The notes under the pieces are model-generated. The model saw only the letters and a program-made list of their open reading frames with translations. It had not been told where the DNA came from and did not search any database. DNA of 64,000 bases from assembly GCA_001724265.1 (NCBI GenBank), contig MEDY01000043.1, positions 56,290-120,289 on the forward strand. Direction: 5' to 3'. Positions 11,801 through 19,994 of this stretch are shown here, piece after piece. The position numbers and the translations under genes were made by a program. The DNA comes from Rhizaria sp. SCN 62-66. Lineage: Eukaryota > Rhizaria, unplaced. How positions within the stretch are numbered: position 1 is the stretch's first letter; every line of letters starts with the position of its first letter.

Positions 11801-14800
11801 TGATGCACCCACACGGTTAGCGACCTTGACCACAAATCGCTACATCAGTGCCCGGTTTTCGACGATGAAGCACCTTGCTCTATGCTACGAGCGGCCCCGG
11901 CGCGCGCAGCTACGCGGCGCGCGCGCCATGCGGCTGCTGAATCGTCTGCTGGACGACAACCCACTCGGCTCAGCACAACGACTGGGACTGCTATTCCTCT
12001 TTGAGCTCTTGCAAGGTTCGCGCAAGGTACGATTTATGCCGCATGACGAAGTTACAGCTGTCGACAAGTCGGCCCTTCCGCAGGAATGGACTGCGCTGTC
12101 GCTGACGATTGACATGGTCGACGGTGATTTGGTGAATGATGGCGCCAAGAAAAAGACTGAGAACGCGAAGAAGTCATCAAGCAAGGGCAAGAACCGCCCC
12201 GCGCACTCTGACGACGACAACAGCGGTGGTGAGGGTGATGATGAGGATGAGGATGAAGACGAGGACGAAGATGGTGAGGGTTCTTCTGATGAAGAAGAGA
12301 GCAAGCTTAAAAAGGCTGACGACCTTGATGACTTTGGCCTTGACGACAACGAGGACAGTGACACTAGCTTGGGCGAGCCTGACAGTGATGATGAAGCCCG
12401 TAAATTTGCGCGAAAGAAGCGGGCCCGTGCCGCGGTGGTGCGCATGGTGAAGCAGCGCCGCGCTGAGGGCCGCTCGCTATCTGCCAACGATCTTGCGCGT
12501 GTGCAGGAGCATCCCACGCGTGAGCCTATATCCGCGCACGCTGCCCCTCTCCCTGTGCGCGAAGATGAGGCTGAGGGTTTGTTCCTGGCTGAGATCACGT
12601 CGCTGTGGCTGCGCGCCGGTGCAGAGAGGCATCAGACGACTGTGCCTGCAGTTATCTTCCTCCTCATCAACAACGTGCTGCAACAGCGTACAGCAGTGTC
12701 TGATGCAGGACCCGGCGAGAGTCAGTCTGCCGAGCCTCTGGCCGCTGCGAATACAGCACTGAGGGCGCAGCATATGGCTATGTGGGCCACCATGAGCGCT
12801 GCCGACGGTGACCCCGTGACTTCTGTCTTTTCCTCTTCGTGCATTGCGGCATCTTTTGCAAACGCACCGGAGGCTCGGCGTCAGCGTTTTCTTGATGAAG
12901 CCTTGGCGCTTCGTGACGCTGCCGCGCAGAAGCTTCTTAAAAGCGACGTGTGGGCCCAGCAGCGACGGATTGCTGCAAATGAAGACATCATGACACCTCG
13001 CCTTGATTTCACGCTGCTGCGAGCGCGCCTTGTCCAAAGCATTGCGTTAAAGCGCGCTTTCCTTGCTCCAGTGCTGAATTCATATTGCTTCAAGCTTGGG
13101 CGCGCAACTAGCATGGTTCCCATGGACGCTGGCTCGACAGACAACGAGCCGTTTGGCGAGACTGAACTCGATACGCCGCGACTGCCTGTGCCGCAAGACC
13201 GTGGCGAGCAGATGCGCTGGGTTGATGTGGCTGGGCTGCCGCAAACGCTCAAAATTAGCGACGATGAGCTCTTGTATCTGTGCTCGCAGCCGCTCTATGC
13301 TGCAGACTTAGCGACACACACATGCGTGCATGTTACCCCCGCTGCTCTGGGACCGGAGGATACTGAGACGGAGTTTACTCTCAATGTTAGTGGCGACCCC
13401 GCACTTAACACGCCACACGGCCGTGAAATGGTCAGCCGCATTGCGAGTGACCACGCTAATGTGCTTGCCGCGCGCCGCTCTGCTGCTGTTGTTGCTGTGC
13501 GTGGCTTGAGTGCAGCGGCCACCGCTGCAGAGACGTCTGGAGCAGTGTCGTCTGCAGAAGCTGCGACTGCTAGTGCGCGGCTTATTGCGATCCAAGATTC
13601 GCTTTCGCGGGTTTTCGACGGTGATATCGCGTACACGGAGCGTGCGCGGCGCTATCTTGAGTTTGCTGCGAACAGCGTCCCATTGCGCACCGTGACTTTA
13701 CCCGGCGATTTCGAAGTAACCAGCAGTGCCCAGCGCATGTCACCAGCTATTTCTGCTGCTGACGCGCTTACCCGTGCTTTCTCATGTGCTGACAGTGACC
13801 TTGACTCGCTGCCTCAGTCCGTTGCAACCGAGTGTGGTGTGCCCGCCATTATTTTACGTACACCTGGGCACTTTCCAGTGGTTCGCACACGCGCAGAGGA
13901 AGACCTGCGCGGTGTTATTCTCGCCCTCGATATTGGTCACCCGCTCGCACAGCTTTTGCGAGGCGGGGACGACTTCGTTAAACTTGTGCAAGCCGATATC
14001 AACATGTGGACGACTGGTGCGCGCGAAGCGGATGGTCTGATCCTTCCTGTTCTCACTCCTGCGACGAGTCACGTTGTATCAATGCTGTGTGCAATTGCGT
14101 CGACGTATAACGTGACAGACAAAAACGAGGGCGTTGAAGCCCGGCGTGCCACTTTCTGGAGTTTTGTGCCACGTGTTGCGGCGGCGCTATGCTTGGTGCT
14201 TGTTGGCAACAGTACATCGGCTCACGATGCTGCCCAACTGCACAGCATGCTTGAGCACCACACGGGGGCACGATCTTTCAAACGTGTTTCGGACTTGGTT
14301 GCAAGCTTTATGTCTGCCTCCAGTGTGATGCGCAGTCCTCTCGGTACAGTCCCTGAGCATCTTCACTCGCTGCTTGCTGTGTACATGCTGCGCGTGAGCC
14401 GCATCACTCTCATCCAGCGTGCGCTCCATGCGACCCGCGAGACAACTCACGCTTTACACTCTGTGGTGGCAGCACCGAGCCCATCAGCTGCGGCCGCGTT
14501 TGTGCAACGCGTGCGCGCACTCACGACGGTGCTGACTACTGGACGATACTATGTTGTCCGCACCGAGTCACCAGGCGCACCGTTGTTAGCACGGCTAGAT
14601 CCGCGTCTCCTTGCTTTTGAGTATTCGTTCGCAATTGTTCTCCGGCGCGAGCAAGTGCAGCTTGTGCGTTCATTCCTGCAGAGTGAACAGGATCCCATGC
14701 CAACTATGAGTCTCCCTACTGTGACGGCAACTTCTGACGCGGCACCCTTGGATTTCACACTATCAACGCCTTCACTCAGTCGTGTGGATTGCTCTTGCGT

Positions 14801-17800
14801 GCTCGCCGCTGACAAGTTTGCTCTGAGCTCCGGTGCTCAACGGAGCAGCGTTGCTGCCAGCGTGCTGTGTTCATGGGAAGAGGCACTTGCCGCGTTCCGT
14901 CCCATGTGTGCCGCGACTATCGATGCTGAGCCTTTCGACATCCCAGGGCAACTCGTTAAACGCATTCATTTCCACCGCAAGCTCAATGCCGCTGCTGCTG
15001 CTCTTGGCCCTAACATGGTCTTGCCGGGCTTTTCTGTCCGAGCCTCGCTCCCAGCGTGCACGCAGCCTTTTTCGCGCGTTCATCAGATGCTCATGGGTGC
15101 CGGGAAAACTACGGTGGTCGGGCCGCTAGTGGCGCTGCTGGTCGAGAGTGTTCAACGCCGGCAGCGGCGCATCACAGTGTTTGCCGTTCCATCAGCCCTC
15201 CTTCACATGACCACTGCCGCGCTGCGCGCTCGGTTGGCGGGTCCGTTCCTGCTACCAGTGACAGTCGTGTCGTTCCAGCGTGACGCAGTACCCATGGATC
15301 CCGCGGCGCTAATGGCACTGGCTGCAGCTGCTGCAAACGACCGAGGCGACAACAGGGCTGCAGCTCAAGTGCGAAGCGCGCTTGCGTATGAGACACGCAA
15401 AGACGAAAGGCGCCAACGGCTTATATGGCCTCCGGCGCGCGAATCGGCTCTTCCGCTTGTCAAATCTCCGGGTCATGCCATTATGCGCTTGGAAAGCGCC
15501 GTCGCCTCTGCGCGTACGAGTGGAGGTGTGCTTGTATGTGCCGACACAACCCTAAAGTCACTTGTGTTGAAGGGTGCAGAGCTTGATATTGCTGCACGCG
15601 CGCTCGCGAAGAGCATTGTATCTCGTGCTCGTGATGCCACATCAAAGAGCGACCGTAGTGATGAGCGCCCTCTCAAATCCGATACCGAGTTACTGATGAC
15701 GATTGGTTCGCGCACAGGGCCTCTGGGTAATGAAATGCACCCACTTAGTCCCGAAGATGACGCTCGCGTGCGCGCTTACCGTGACCGCTTCCCTTACAGT
15801 GTGCTGCAGCTTAGCGCCTTGCTCTCAGCCTTGGAGGCGCTGCGCCGTGTGTTGTCGGTTATACGTGGCGCGACTCTTCTGTTAGACGAGGTTGATGTGC
15901 TGCTGCATCCGCTGCGCTCGGAGCTCAACTTTCCCATCGGTTCACGGTCGCTGCTGCGCCCTGCACCCGCCCGCTGGCTTGTTCCTATTGTACTCGTTGA
16001 TGCCGTCATGTCTGCCCTTATTATTGCCGGTGCGGGGCGGGGCGCTGTTGGTGTTTTGACGGTTGGCACTGCTGCTGCAGCCCCGCTAGCGTCTTCGGCC
16101 CAGGGACAGTCTGCTTTGCAAGCGCTCACTGTGGCCATTCGTGACGGGTTACAAGCACAGGTTGTACTTGCGCAGCCACACTTTACGCTTCTTGATGAGT
16201 CTTTCTACCGGTCGCGTATGTTGCGCCCATTTGCGCGTTGGCTGCTTGTCCATCTGGCGACGACGGGTGCCCTTCCGGCTTTGCGCGGAAACTCGTCAGG
16301 CGACGATGCCGGTGACAGACTGGGGCTTGACGAAGAGCACCGCGCTGTGCTTGAGTTCCTCTGTATGTCTCCGATGCAAGGACGTGCATCAAACACTGAG
16401 ATGGCGAACGCGACTGTTGCTGAGGCTGGCGCGAAGGTAGTGCGTGCGCTAACACCTGGACACTGTGCTCTGGTACTTTTGGCGCGTGCTTGGCTCCACG
16501 TGTATCTCCCGCACACGCTTGGGAAGACACACAGAGTGTCGTATGGGCTACTTACAGACGCATATCAAGCCGCGCACCCAGGACAAACGTCTGCGCGCCG
16601 GCTTGCAGCCGTGCCATTTGCGGGCAAGGACACGCCCACCGTGGCTGCAGAGTTTGCCCATGCCGACACTCTTGCAGGACTCACTGTACTGGCGCTCAAG
16701 GCTGAAGGGCTACGCCGTTCTGACGTGCGCACCATGTTGGTTGCGCTTAAGTCTTCGCTGGGTGCAGAGTTGGGACCTGTCGCTGCGCGCCCGTCGCACC
16801 GGCTTTTTGCCAGCTGGATTACTGCGGCAACCACCAACACGAACGCTTCAGATGCAAAGAACGTTGCTCATGTGCTCTCCCTGAGTACATTGCAGCCTGG
16901 TAACCCCGATGACATCGCGCACGCACATGCGTTGCTTGCGCGGCTTCCCGTGGCGATAGAGCACTTCCTTCTCACTCGTGTGTTCCCCACGGTGATGCGG
17001 CGACAAAAAACGAATCTTGCCGTTGCAGGTGACGACCTCGCTATGCCCTGGCTTGCACGCGCGTGTCTTGGCTTTTCAGGTACCCCGTCAAACATCCTGC
17101 CGCCGACGCTGGGGCGGTGTCACTATGAGGAGGGAACTGAAGGTGCGATTGCAGCGACGCTCACGGCCGCAGCTGTAGTGACTACTGGCTCGCTGGATGC
17201 TGACTGGGACGCGCGTACGTTGCTACATACCGTGGCCAGCGCGAGCGCGCCCCCGCTGCACGCCCTAATCGACACGGGCGCGCTTGTGACGGGGTTGAGC
17301 AACCAGCAAGTGGCTGCGTTCCTGCTCACTTACGGTCTGTCACACGTTGACGGTGTCGTTTTCCTTGGTTCCGATGACGCACCGCTTGTGATGCTCCGCG
17401 GTGCGGACCGCTATGGACGGCGGCTTGTAATGCCGCTTGCACAGTGCGGTCTGCCTGTCGAGCGCCGCTTCACTTTCTACGACCAGGTGCACACTGTTGG
17501 CATTGACATTGCGCAGGCGCCCAACGCCGTCGCTGCCGTCACGCTTGGCAAGGACATGGTGTTGCGTGACTACTCGCAGGGCGCCTACCGCATGCGCGGG
17601 CTGGGGCTGGGCCAGCGCCTGCATGTTTTGATTCCGCCCGCCATTGCGCGTCTCATCCGCGACGTATGCACGCGCGTGCGGCCCGACGCTGTGGCCAGCT
17701 TAGCATCCGATACTGCTCCAACCGCGATCGAGGTGCTGTCGTGGCTAGTCGTTATGTCCGCACGCGCGGAGCAGGCACAACTCGCCCAGCACGCAATGCA

Positions 17801-19469
17801 TATGACGCGCGCGCCGGCTCACGCCGCTGCAGCCGCCGTCCTGTTTGGCGCGCCTTCAGTCGGCGCAGATGCCGCTACTGCAGAAAAGGGTGCTGAGAAG
17901 GGTTTCCGTGAGACTCTGGCGCTGGACCTCCCGTCTGAGCTGCCGCCAATTGAGTCAGACGAGTCTGGTGCCGCGCCGCATGACGCGTCACAACGCGACG
18001 CAGCACTTGCACAGGAGCTTGTGACGGAGCATGAGGTTGAGATTGAGACTCAGGCGCAGCAAGTACGAGCAATCGCTGCTGGTGCGCTGGTCGCTGGGCT
18101 TGGGTCGCCGTGGCCGCTGACTGACGTGGCAGCGCATCTGGCCCACACAGCCTCATCGACTGCCCCACTTGTTGCGCTGTCTGGTAACAAGGGTGATTTG
18201 GACGCCCCGTTTGCGGGGCTGCGTCTGCCCGCGTCTGTGGCACTGTCGCGTAACTTTTACAACCCGTGGTCGGTCCGAGCGGCGCTGGTGCTGCGTGACA
18301 TGCATGCGCTCTTGGAAGTCACGAGCGTGTCTAGTGTCGCACGCGCCGATGTCACAGAGCCTGTCGCGCAGCCAGCGCTGTCTCCAGCTGAGATTGCTGA
18401 TGTCCAGACAGCTGCAGCTTTGCTTGCGCACTCAGGATTGCTCCGTTCAGGTGCGGAGGCTGCGCAGGCGCTCTCGTCTGGTGGGTTTGTTGTTGAGGCA
18501 GCAGCGTTGGCGGGATTGCAGCGTGCAGTGACTGCAGCCGACATGTGTGCTGCTTTGTCTGCTGCAAGTGCATGCCTCGCTGCCGACACAGTTTCGCCTC
18601 AGAAGGGCGTGGCTGCGGTGACGTTGGACGAAGCCGCCACGCTTCGCAGGGCTCTTGCACTTGGCGCATTGTCCACCACCTACGCGAATGTCTCTTTTCC
18701 GGGGTCGTGGACGCGAGCTGACAATGGTTCAGAGTGCAAAAACGACTCCGAACGCACTGCGCGCGCTGCTGCTGTGGCAGCATTGTCGTTTGTCGACGGA
18801 GACGCGCACCCATCACCGCGGCGGGTTGCGGCACTGGCGCGTGTGCTGGCGCAAACCCCGCGTGAGGCGCGGCAGAAGGCGTGGTTGAGCGCGGCCGCGC
18901 TGCGCTCGCAGGTCGACCGCGGTGGTAGTGGCGGCGCAGGCGATAGGGCGGACGGCGGACTCCGTGGTGCGCCCGTGGCCGCGGCTGTTTGGTCGCAGAG
19001 TCCCGCACGGCTGCTGTTGCTGTGGGCGGTTGACACGGCTTTGTGCGCCGCAGCCACAGGCGCTGAGACGGTGAGTATGGGTGCGTCTGTCGACGAGTCT
19101 GCCGGTCCTGAGGCTGGAAACATCGTGGACGTCGCTGCCGGGGTGACTGCAAGTGCAAACGCATGCTTTGACGAAGTCGCTGAGCACGGCCAGCTCACTG
19201 AGGCAGACATGCGTGCGTGGGCCCGGCGCGTGTGGGCTCAGTGCCGGAGCACAACCACGGCGCCTCAGGAAGGCGCACTCGTTGAGAATGCCGAAACCAA
19301 GAGCGGCGGCGAGTCGGCCACTGCAGGGTCAGTTGAGGACTGTGCAGTGTTCTTGTTTAAGCAGCGTGCAGTTGACGTACGTTGGGCTGGTGGTGACGAA
19401 GAAGGAGGAATCTGTCTCACTCGAGAGGCCTTTGTGACGTGGGTAACTGCGTCGGAAAGCAGTGACTAA
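2850..19469 (+). CDS. Giant DUF3638/DUF3645 helicase-like protein with N-terminal Cys-rich region
   Basis: This single open frame has 5539 codons; residues are counted from 2850. Residues ~29-99 hold clustered Cys/His, resembling zinc fingers. A GGHVVMHIAV...NTGNG region near 735 recalls the N-terminal part of this family. Acidic Asp/Glu tracts lie near 505-560 and 3100-3185. The signature core is C-terminal: VHQMLMGAGKTTVVGP (Walker A, Lys ~4086), LLLDEVDVLLHPLRSELNFP (motif II, ~4346, the hallmark of DUF3645), GFSGTPSN (~4740, motif III-like) and QGAYRMRGLGLGQ (~4910, motif VI-like). Together these indicate a superfamily-2-like ATPase. The family occurs as huge proteins in fungi, oomycetes and other protists, and its function is not established. 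The 5' end is uncertain: codon 2850 is GTG, the first in-frame ATG within the open frame is 3114 (inside the Cys-rich region), and ATG 2814 is followed by TAG at 2829. No introns were seen. The stop is TAA. Confidence 0.88.
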   Translation: MRCQEICDYRPRPPAPSESEFRRIGVLICSACKACEFPGCDDGHIDTGSLLTVPLGNGHAACAACLAAGHLTSTDLAAPWCEACRYCNMLPCVVHHWLLRDATLVAAMVRFDAALARGAFPDADPSDPSALVIALTCDTCAATEIPITAPGSDAVLTRRLFAQLLRAAKASVATGASVGATATYVANASANESVSASADGAPCPVPIVHYLPACAGAVRAREVLMLRSELVYALETLRDTPRMPLPAALARRFRAPRRWRTHPALDAAVAAARAFRGVQDLLSPLSPLSPLSPRSPLSAPNALTAPGANGPRSLTVTPVGLAVDKGAATDAGALRGAEFALADASVPWPRPVWRSGAFAGQFGDAFLRNTELEGGNVAASLAFVARALRRLAPHARALLSLPEHVYAAAEAAAEALEGAVVAARALDAVAALPEEPLEELCVVRGRVQRLPVKRGAAVKQSADAQAQARGDGSILNDEEGEGCDGLLSSVAAVRVASGSRIGPGSASDSESADASDDDGGASDESDLESTDCDGADDDSEDDDCSDDEDEPRENRAVGGAKTVAADGDVEAFCESYWRAVWGTDAAAAADDSHAPADDGADDETASADGEDEDDAAMPLSAAGAESDDDGDGLGGEDEKAAATALSARRLRARMGLSTASAAEMNRRLDSAAQARQRSGVGAAEIKDRALLLLVRAHVRRLRALAPGELAVFPGGYLREGSRGGHVVMHIAVRGRSDGLPLLTGTTTGADAFDIITCNTGNGLAHHPFKLSPTGPRFVTTLCLPNVPAPRACSAAAWAVALRGAAFRSSDHDPDVVYRVLLPFLAGGPNGGLLRDRGTTEPAALHGVARTPQRAGMCFHRASLEAARAVMAYHGATGRDWSRVTYLIRFLALQDAVADLRVCAALGAALSESSDIPLLRLATKQTARALARVMPDDARVAEALRRTIVQINAAIEASPAPAALRWHPNMLAAEFHALSRTDCEARSVPVLEFAAQEDLLLPTASLATLPVAHERAYLPPPLHAEVACSAAWALHGGFDAVMTDHSAAQNAAAGSEAEIAPEAVVDALIVAGDSSAVETVSLVDRRLAAVAVLKQVTDAAKKLLSRTTVADYDAAARLLVATIAERVPVPCTHRERGLPLTVSTSDGRNELPPTRERTLCCPWLDASITRAELVAAAVALHEAAVTLVAALLGSSGDVAAGAGRGLIAMAALFAVSDALVRVCPTDCENPWAVLVDNAPRHGLEHGPRSPRSPLSSDTSALPQSPPDVVVANPTCNGAEKPTTAGPLAMFSSTWSDPALATLLALLPLTEPALAIARGRALAYISEREAAAEHVLFRGVQDPILSSSPEALLMHAYAELTETPLSASRAGGAVDIPSTVGSWLCSPYWAEDTYTSTLTPITRWHGEFAVWRDLGFYVCFLRYRLRDRGNDSGDTAPQLRRPRAMRPRWESGVDDGIISLDISVGRFSDVFAHEGVVVATPAWSTYYLPAPAQSRVVAPAIQAWGTLPAVVTPHELHSSGVVMGGSTSAHGGGGYAGRWDDMQDLSALGRACDEAAASVTLSRKSRESRTGAVATPHLFEARKPLTLSTAGRILFSALADFDLRLDDPAPEETVLLSAHLPSFHHFLAPRDAQKLITTLSAPAARVPAMLAFVAAGARNGWLQSPAVRELLHCALFEAGRFQSPYAYAVTPESVPVNVLRLGTPYGLLHQELLHAPAGVVRPLTEMLITAAAEHASDATALPLASAAAPLLFLVRTAATVAAWLLHIYGALQNPATARVWDQHSPYYAPSAAVESGSFDALVEGVRSALLCVNNALIDVALPLMRHWLYMAVLLGREQAHAAAAGSSGGAAGFSIAARERCVSLLAHIALAHAGSEVTADVVGTIACVQLWGSSAQQVDQSSAPDGEADLDTPVTKQNSEDADSGEEVARERGNRDLWSVHAPAPVSAVKQLVTTRRAAVVAALDACTPSVRDNGLALALHWGLGFSSAESAVASGTSEWHRVTAAEGGGAHLWRHSATGAQLDVALCRVSASSAPVQGASAELQQSLFFQRVCARGETDGALVSRIDSHTARTRLQLLGRADTISMWTPADIVDVLSLSPQPIARNDSGDGGAEAAGATYHGTRYTRRYGSVTLPDSELWVAELTEEFLLEFYNGRLALEFSWFLPEAATADTAAFAVMLGHDVHRQVWRLLVLQRHRGAVQLYSLIECGRVLYPVLSFASHGPTALSSLSPKCATDTYSSAATKPHFIKRNTPFSRLSRHARGRVTGSEGPLGCTSGPAASVTITTVLPSPPAAAAGSMLFAPAGAATLLPPHVLTGLLPQALLDRFDFALSHADGLVRGTPVDAVAEDPVWRFNLLLRPVALAIAQETSAAGKTPLEFARQLGSTGALVYRLPYSTDVEFPLCGPAPTARLLVSLCAAAPGSPLGRLAEVIMRVEDLAHVLVWAPPPPELDIAPLLLARDAQGAALAALPPTVRTALAAHYDGIGAAAAKELVGAALARAELVLETVFLPRLGITFDVSPAMGQQQTKLRLREHPALHVCDEAPLDVAPLLRALPHSLVLRDTVNAVHVLVPTYPVMRPSVRSSPLSVDLLPLRADALWAASAGRVARYYIYEVHAARTTLLPPQGRGAGPVALLLARTLLHRAYADASRLVTACLSEPAGVESDNIGVGAGVGAATDDLCGTGAALSPEEVAMLSQVEQSLDDQHPDAIAVRLRLRVRLATSPTAVPWRYAAAGLSARGSSPHNAVSGTDRLYSVGDDMSAIAARWHIITAACALGAEERRTLAAVVTAVHSAAARNNRAFSWPDWDGMCTLGMRLGSELAALDRAAQLRAAVASAVVNGFLVGNSEVPGMSDIVVLEDGAMSPAAGVSAVAGPVLAVDNNGSLVERMRYITEAPEMRLFVAALEAGDVPACLHELAALPGPSTAKRVGGSGAQRRAGGKPSSYNSSPSGVCALLDDAAQDCVANAALAMQVTASTAPRPSVDAPTRLATLTTNRYISARFSTMKHLALCYERPRRAQLRGARAMRLLNRLLDDNPLGSAQRLGLLFLFELLQGSRKVRFMPHDEVTAVDKSALPQEWTALSLTIDMVDGDLVNDGAKKKTENAKKSSSKGKNRPAHSDDDNSGGEGDDEDEDEDEDEDGEGSSDEEESKLKKADDLDDFGLDDNEDSDTSLGEPDSDDEARKFARKKRARAAVVRMVKQRRAEGRSLSANDLARVQEHPTREPISAHAAPLPVREDEAEGLFLAEITSLWLRAGAERHQTTVPAVIFLLINNVLQQRTAVSDAGPGESQSAEPLAAANTALRAQHMAMWATMSAADGDPVTSVFSSSCIAASFANAPEARRQRFLDEALALRDAAAQKLLKSDVWAQQRRIAANEDIMTPRLDFTLLRARLVQSIALKRAFLAPVLNSYCFKLGRATSMVPMDAGSTDNEPFGETELDTPRLPVPQDRGEQMRWVDVAGLPQTLKISDDELLYLCSQPLYAADLATHTCVHVTPAALGPEDTETEFTLNVSGDPALNTPHGREMVSRIASDHANVLAARRSAAVVAVRGLSAAATAAETSGAVSSAEAATASARLIAIQDSLSRVFDGDIAYTERARRYLEFAANSVPLRTVTLPGDFEVTSSAQRMSPAISAADALTRAFSCADSDLDSLPQSVATECGVPAIILRTPGHFPVVRTRAEEDLRGVILALDIGHPLAQLLRGGDDFVKLVQADINMWTTGAREADGLILPVLTPATSHVVSMLCAIASTYNVTDKNEGVEARRATFWSFVPRVAAALCLVLVGNSTSAHDAAQLHSMLEHHTGARSFKRVSDLVASFMSASSVMRSPLGTVPEHLHSLLAVYMLRVSRITLIQRALHATRETTHALHSVVAAPSPSAAAAFVQRVRALTTVLTTGRYYVVRTESPGAPLLARLDPRLLAFEYSFAIVLRREQVQLVRSFLQSEQDPMPTMSLPTVTATSDAAPLDFTLSTPSLSRVDCSCVLAADKFALSSGAQRSSVAASVLCSWEEALAAFRPMCAATIDAEPFDIPGQLVKRIHFHRKLNAAAAALGPNMVLPGFSVRASLPACTQPFSRVHQMLMGAGKTTVVGPLVALLVESVQRRQRRITVFAVPSALLHMTTAALRARLAGPFLLPVTVVSFQRDAVPMDPAALMALAAAAANDRGDNRAAAQVRSALAYETRKDERRQRLIWPPARESALPLVKSPGHAIMRLESAVASARTSGGVLVCADTTLKSLVLKGAELDIAARALAKSIVSRARDATSKSDRSDERPLKSDTELLMTIGSRTGPLGNEMHPLSPEDDARVRAYRDRFPYSVLQLSALLSALEALRRVLSVIRGATLLLDEVDVLLHPLRSELNFPIGSRSLLRPAPARWLVPIVLVDAVMSALIIAGAGRGAVGVLTVGTAAAAPLASSAQGQSALQALTVAIRDGLQAQVVLAQPHFTLLDESFYRSRMLRPFARWLLVHLATTGALPALRGNSSGDDAGDRLGLDEEHRAVLEFLCMSPMQGRASNTEMANATVAEAGAKVVRALTPGHCALVLLARAWLHVYLPHTLGKTHRVSYGLLTDAYQAAHPGQTSARRLAAVPFAGKDTPTVAAEFAHADTLAGLTVLALKAEGLRRSDVRTMLVALKSSLGAELGPVAARPSHRLFASWITAATTNTNASDAKNVAHVLSLSTLQPGNPDDIAHAHALLARLPVAIEHFLLTRVFPTVMRRQKTNLAVAGDDLAMPWLARACLGFSGTPSNILPPTLGRCHYEEGTEGAIAATLTAAAVVTTGSLDADWDARTLLHTVASASAPPLHALIDTGALVTGLSNQQVAAFLLTYGLSHVDGVVFLGSDDAPLVMLRGADRYGRRLVMPLAQCGLPVERRFTFYDQVHTVGIDIAQAPNAVAAVTLGKDMVLRDYSQGAYRMRGLGLGQRLHVLIPPAIARLIRDVCTRVRPDAVASLASDTAPTAIEVLSWLVVMSARAEQAQLAQHAMHMTRAPAHAAAAAVLFGAPSVGADAATAEKGAEKGFRETLALDLPSELPPIESDESGAAPHDASQRDAALAQELVTEHEVEIETQAQQVRAIAAGALVAGLGSPWPLTDVAAHLAHTASSTAPLVALSGNKGDLDAPFAGLRLPASVALSRNFYNPWSVRAALVLRDMHALLEVTSVSSVARADVTEPVAQPALSPAEIADVQTAAALLAHSGLLRSGAEAAQALSSGGFVVEAAALAGLQRAVTAADMCAALSAASACLAADTVSPQKGVAAVTLDEAATLRRALALGALSTTYANVSFPGSWTRADNGSECKNDSERTARAAAVAALSFVDGDAHPSPRRVAALARVLAQTPREARQKAWLSAAALRSQVDRGGSGGAGDRADGGLRGAPVAAAVWSQSPARLLLLWAVDTALCAAATGAETVSMGASVDESAGPEAGNIVDVAAGVTASANACFDEVAEHGQLTEADMRAWARRVWAQCRSTTTAPQEGALVENAETKSGGESATAGSVEDCAVFLFKQRAVDVRWAGGDEEGGICLTREAFVTWVTASESSD

Positions 19470-19994
19470 AACATCTCACTAAATTGATCTTTGGTGAGAA
19501 TACTCGAGAAAAACATGCTTAACTAGAGGAATTGATTAAAAAATTATGTAAATGTATAATACATGTAGTATATCCCAACATCATGTGCATATCTTTTAAC
19601 CTTGGCAAGTGTCAACTTGAAATGTAGCTCGGATAAAGATCTTGCAGGTTTGGTGGCGACGGCACTGCGTCGACGTCGCCCAAATTGTTTCGACCTCATA
19701 CACTGATGCACCATCCGTCACCGTGAGATTGGGTGTACTTCCAGCTATATCGCGTTTTATTGAGCTTGTCCACTATATTATCTCTGTTATGGGCATCATT
19801 TTGGTGCCTAACAGGTATCGGCTGTTGCTTCGCACTTCCTCTATCAACCCCGCAGCACCTCCTCAACTCCGCACTTGCCCTTACGTATGTATTTTTGATA
19901 CGCAAGGCCCCAAAGTCCAGCATATGTGTTTTTGACAATCACTATACTCTAGCATATTGCCTTATCTTTTGTAACAATTGATATCCTCCTAGAA
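19470..19994. other. Intergenic region, nothing recognised
   Basis: AT-rich sequence between two co-directional genes, covering the 3'UTR of the giant gene and the promoter of the secreted Asp-box protein. Short open frames near 19642-19980 lack the GC-rich codon pattern of local genes. No RNA gene or repeat was recognised. Confidence 0.5.
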
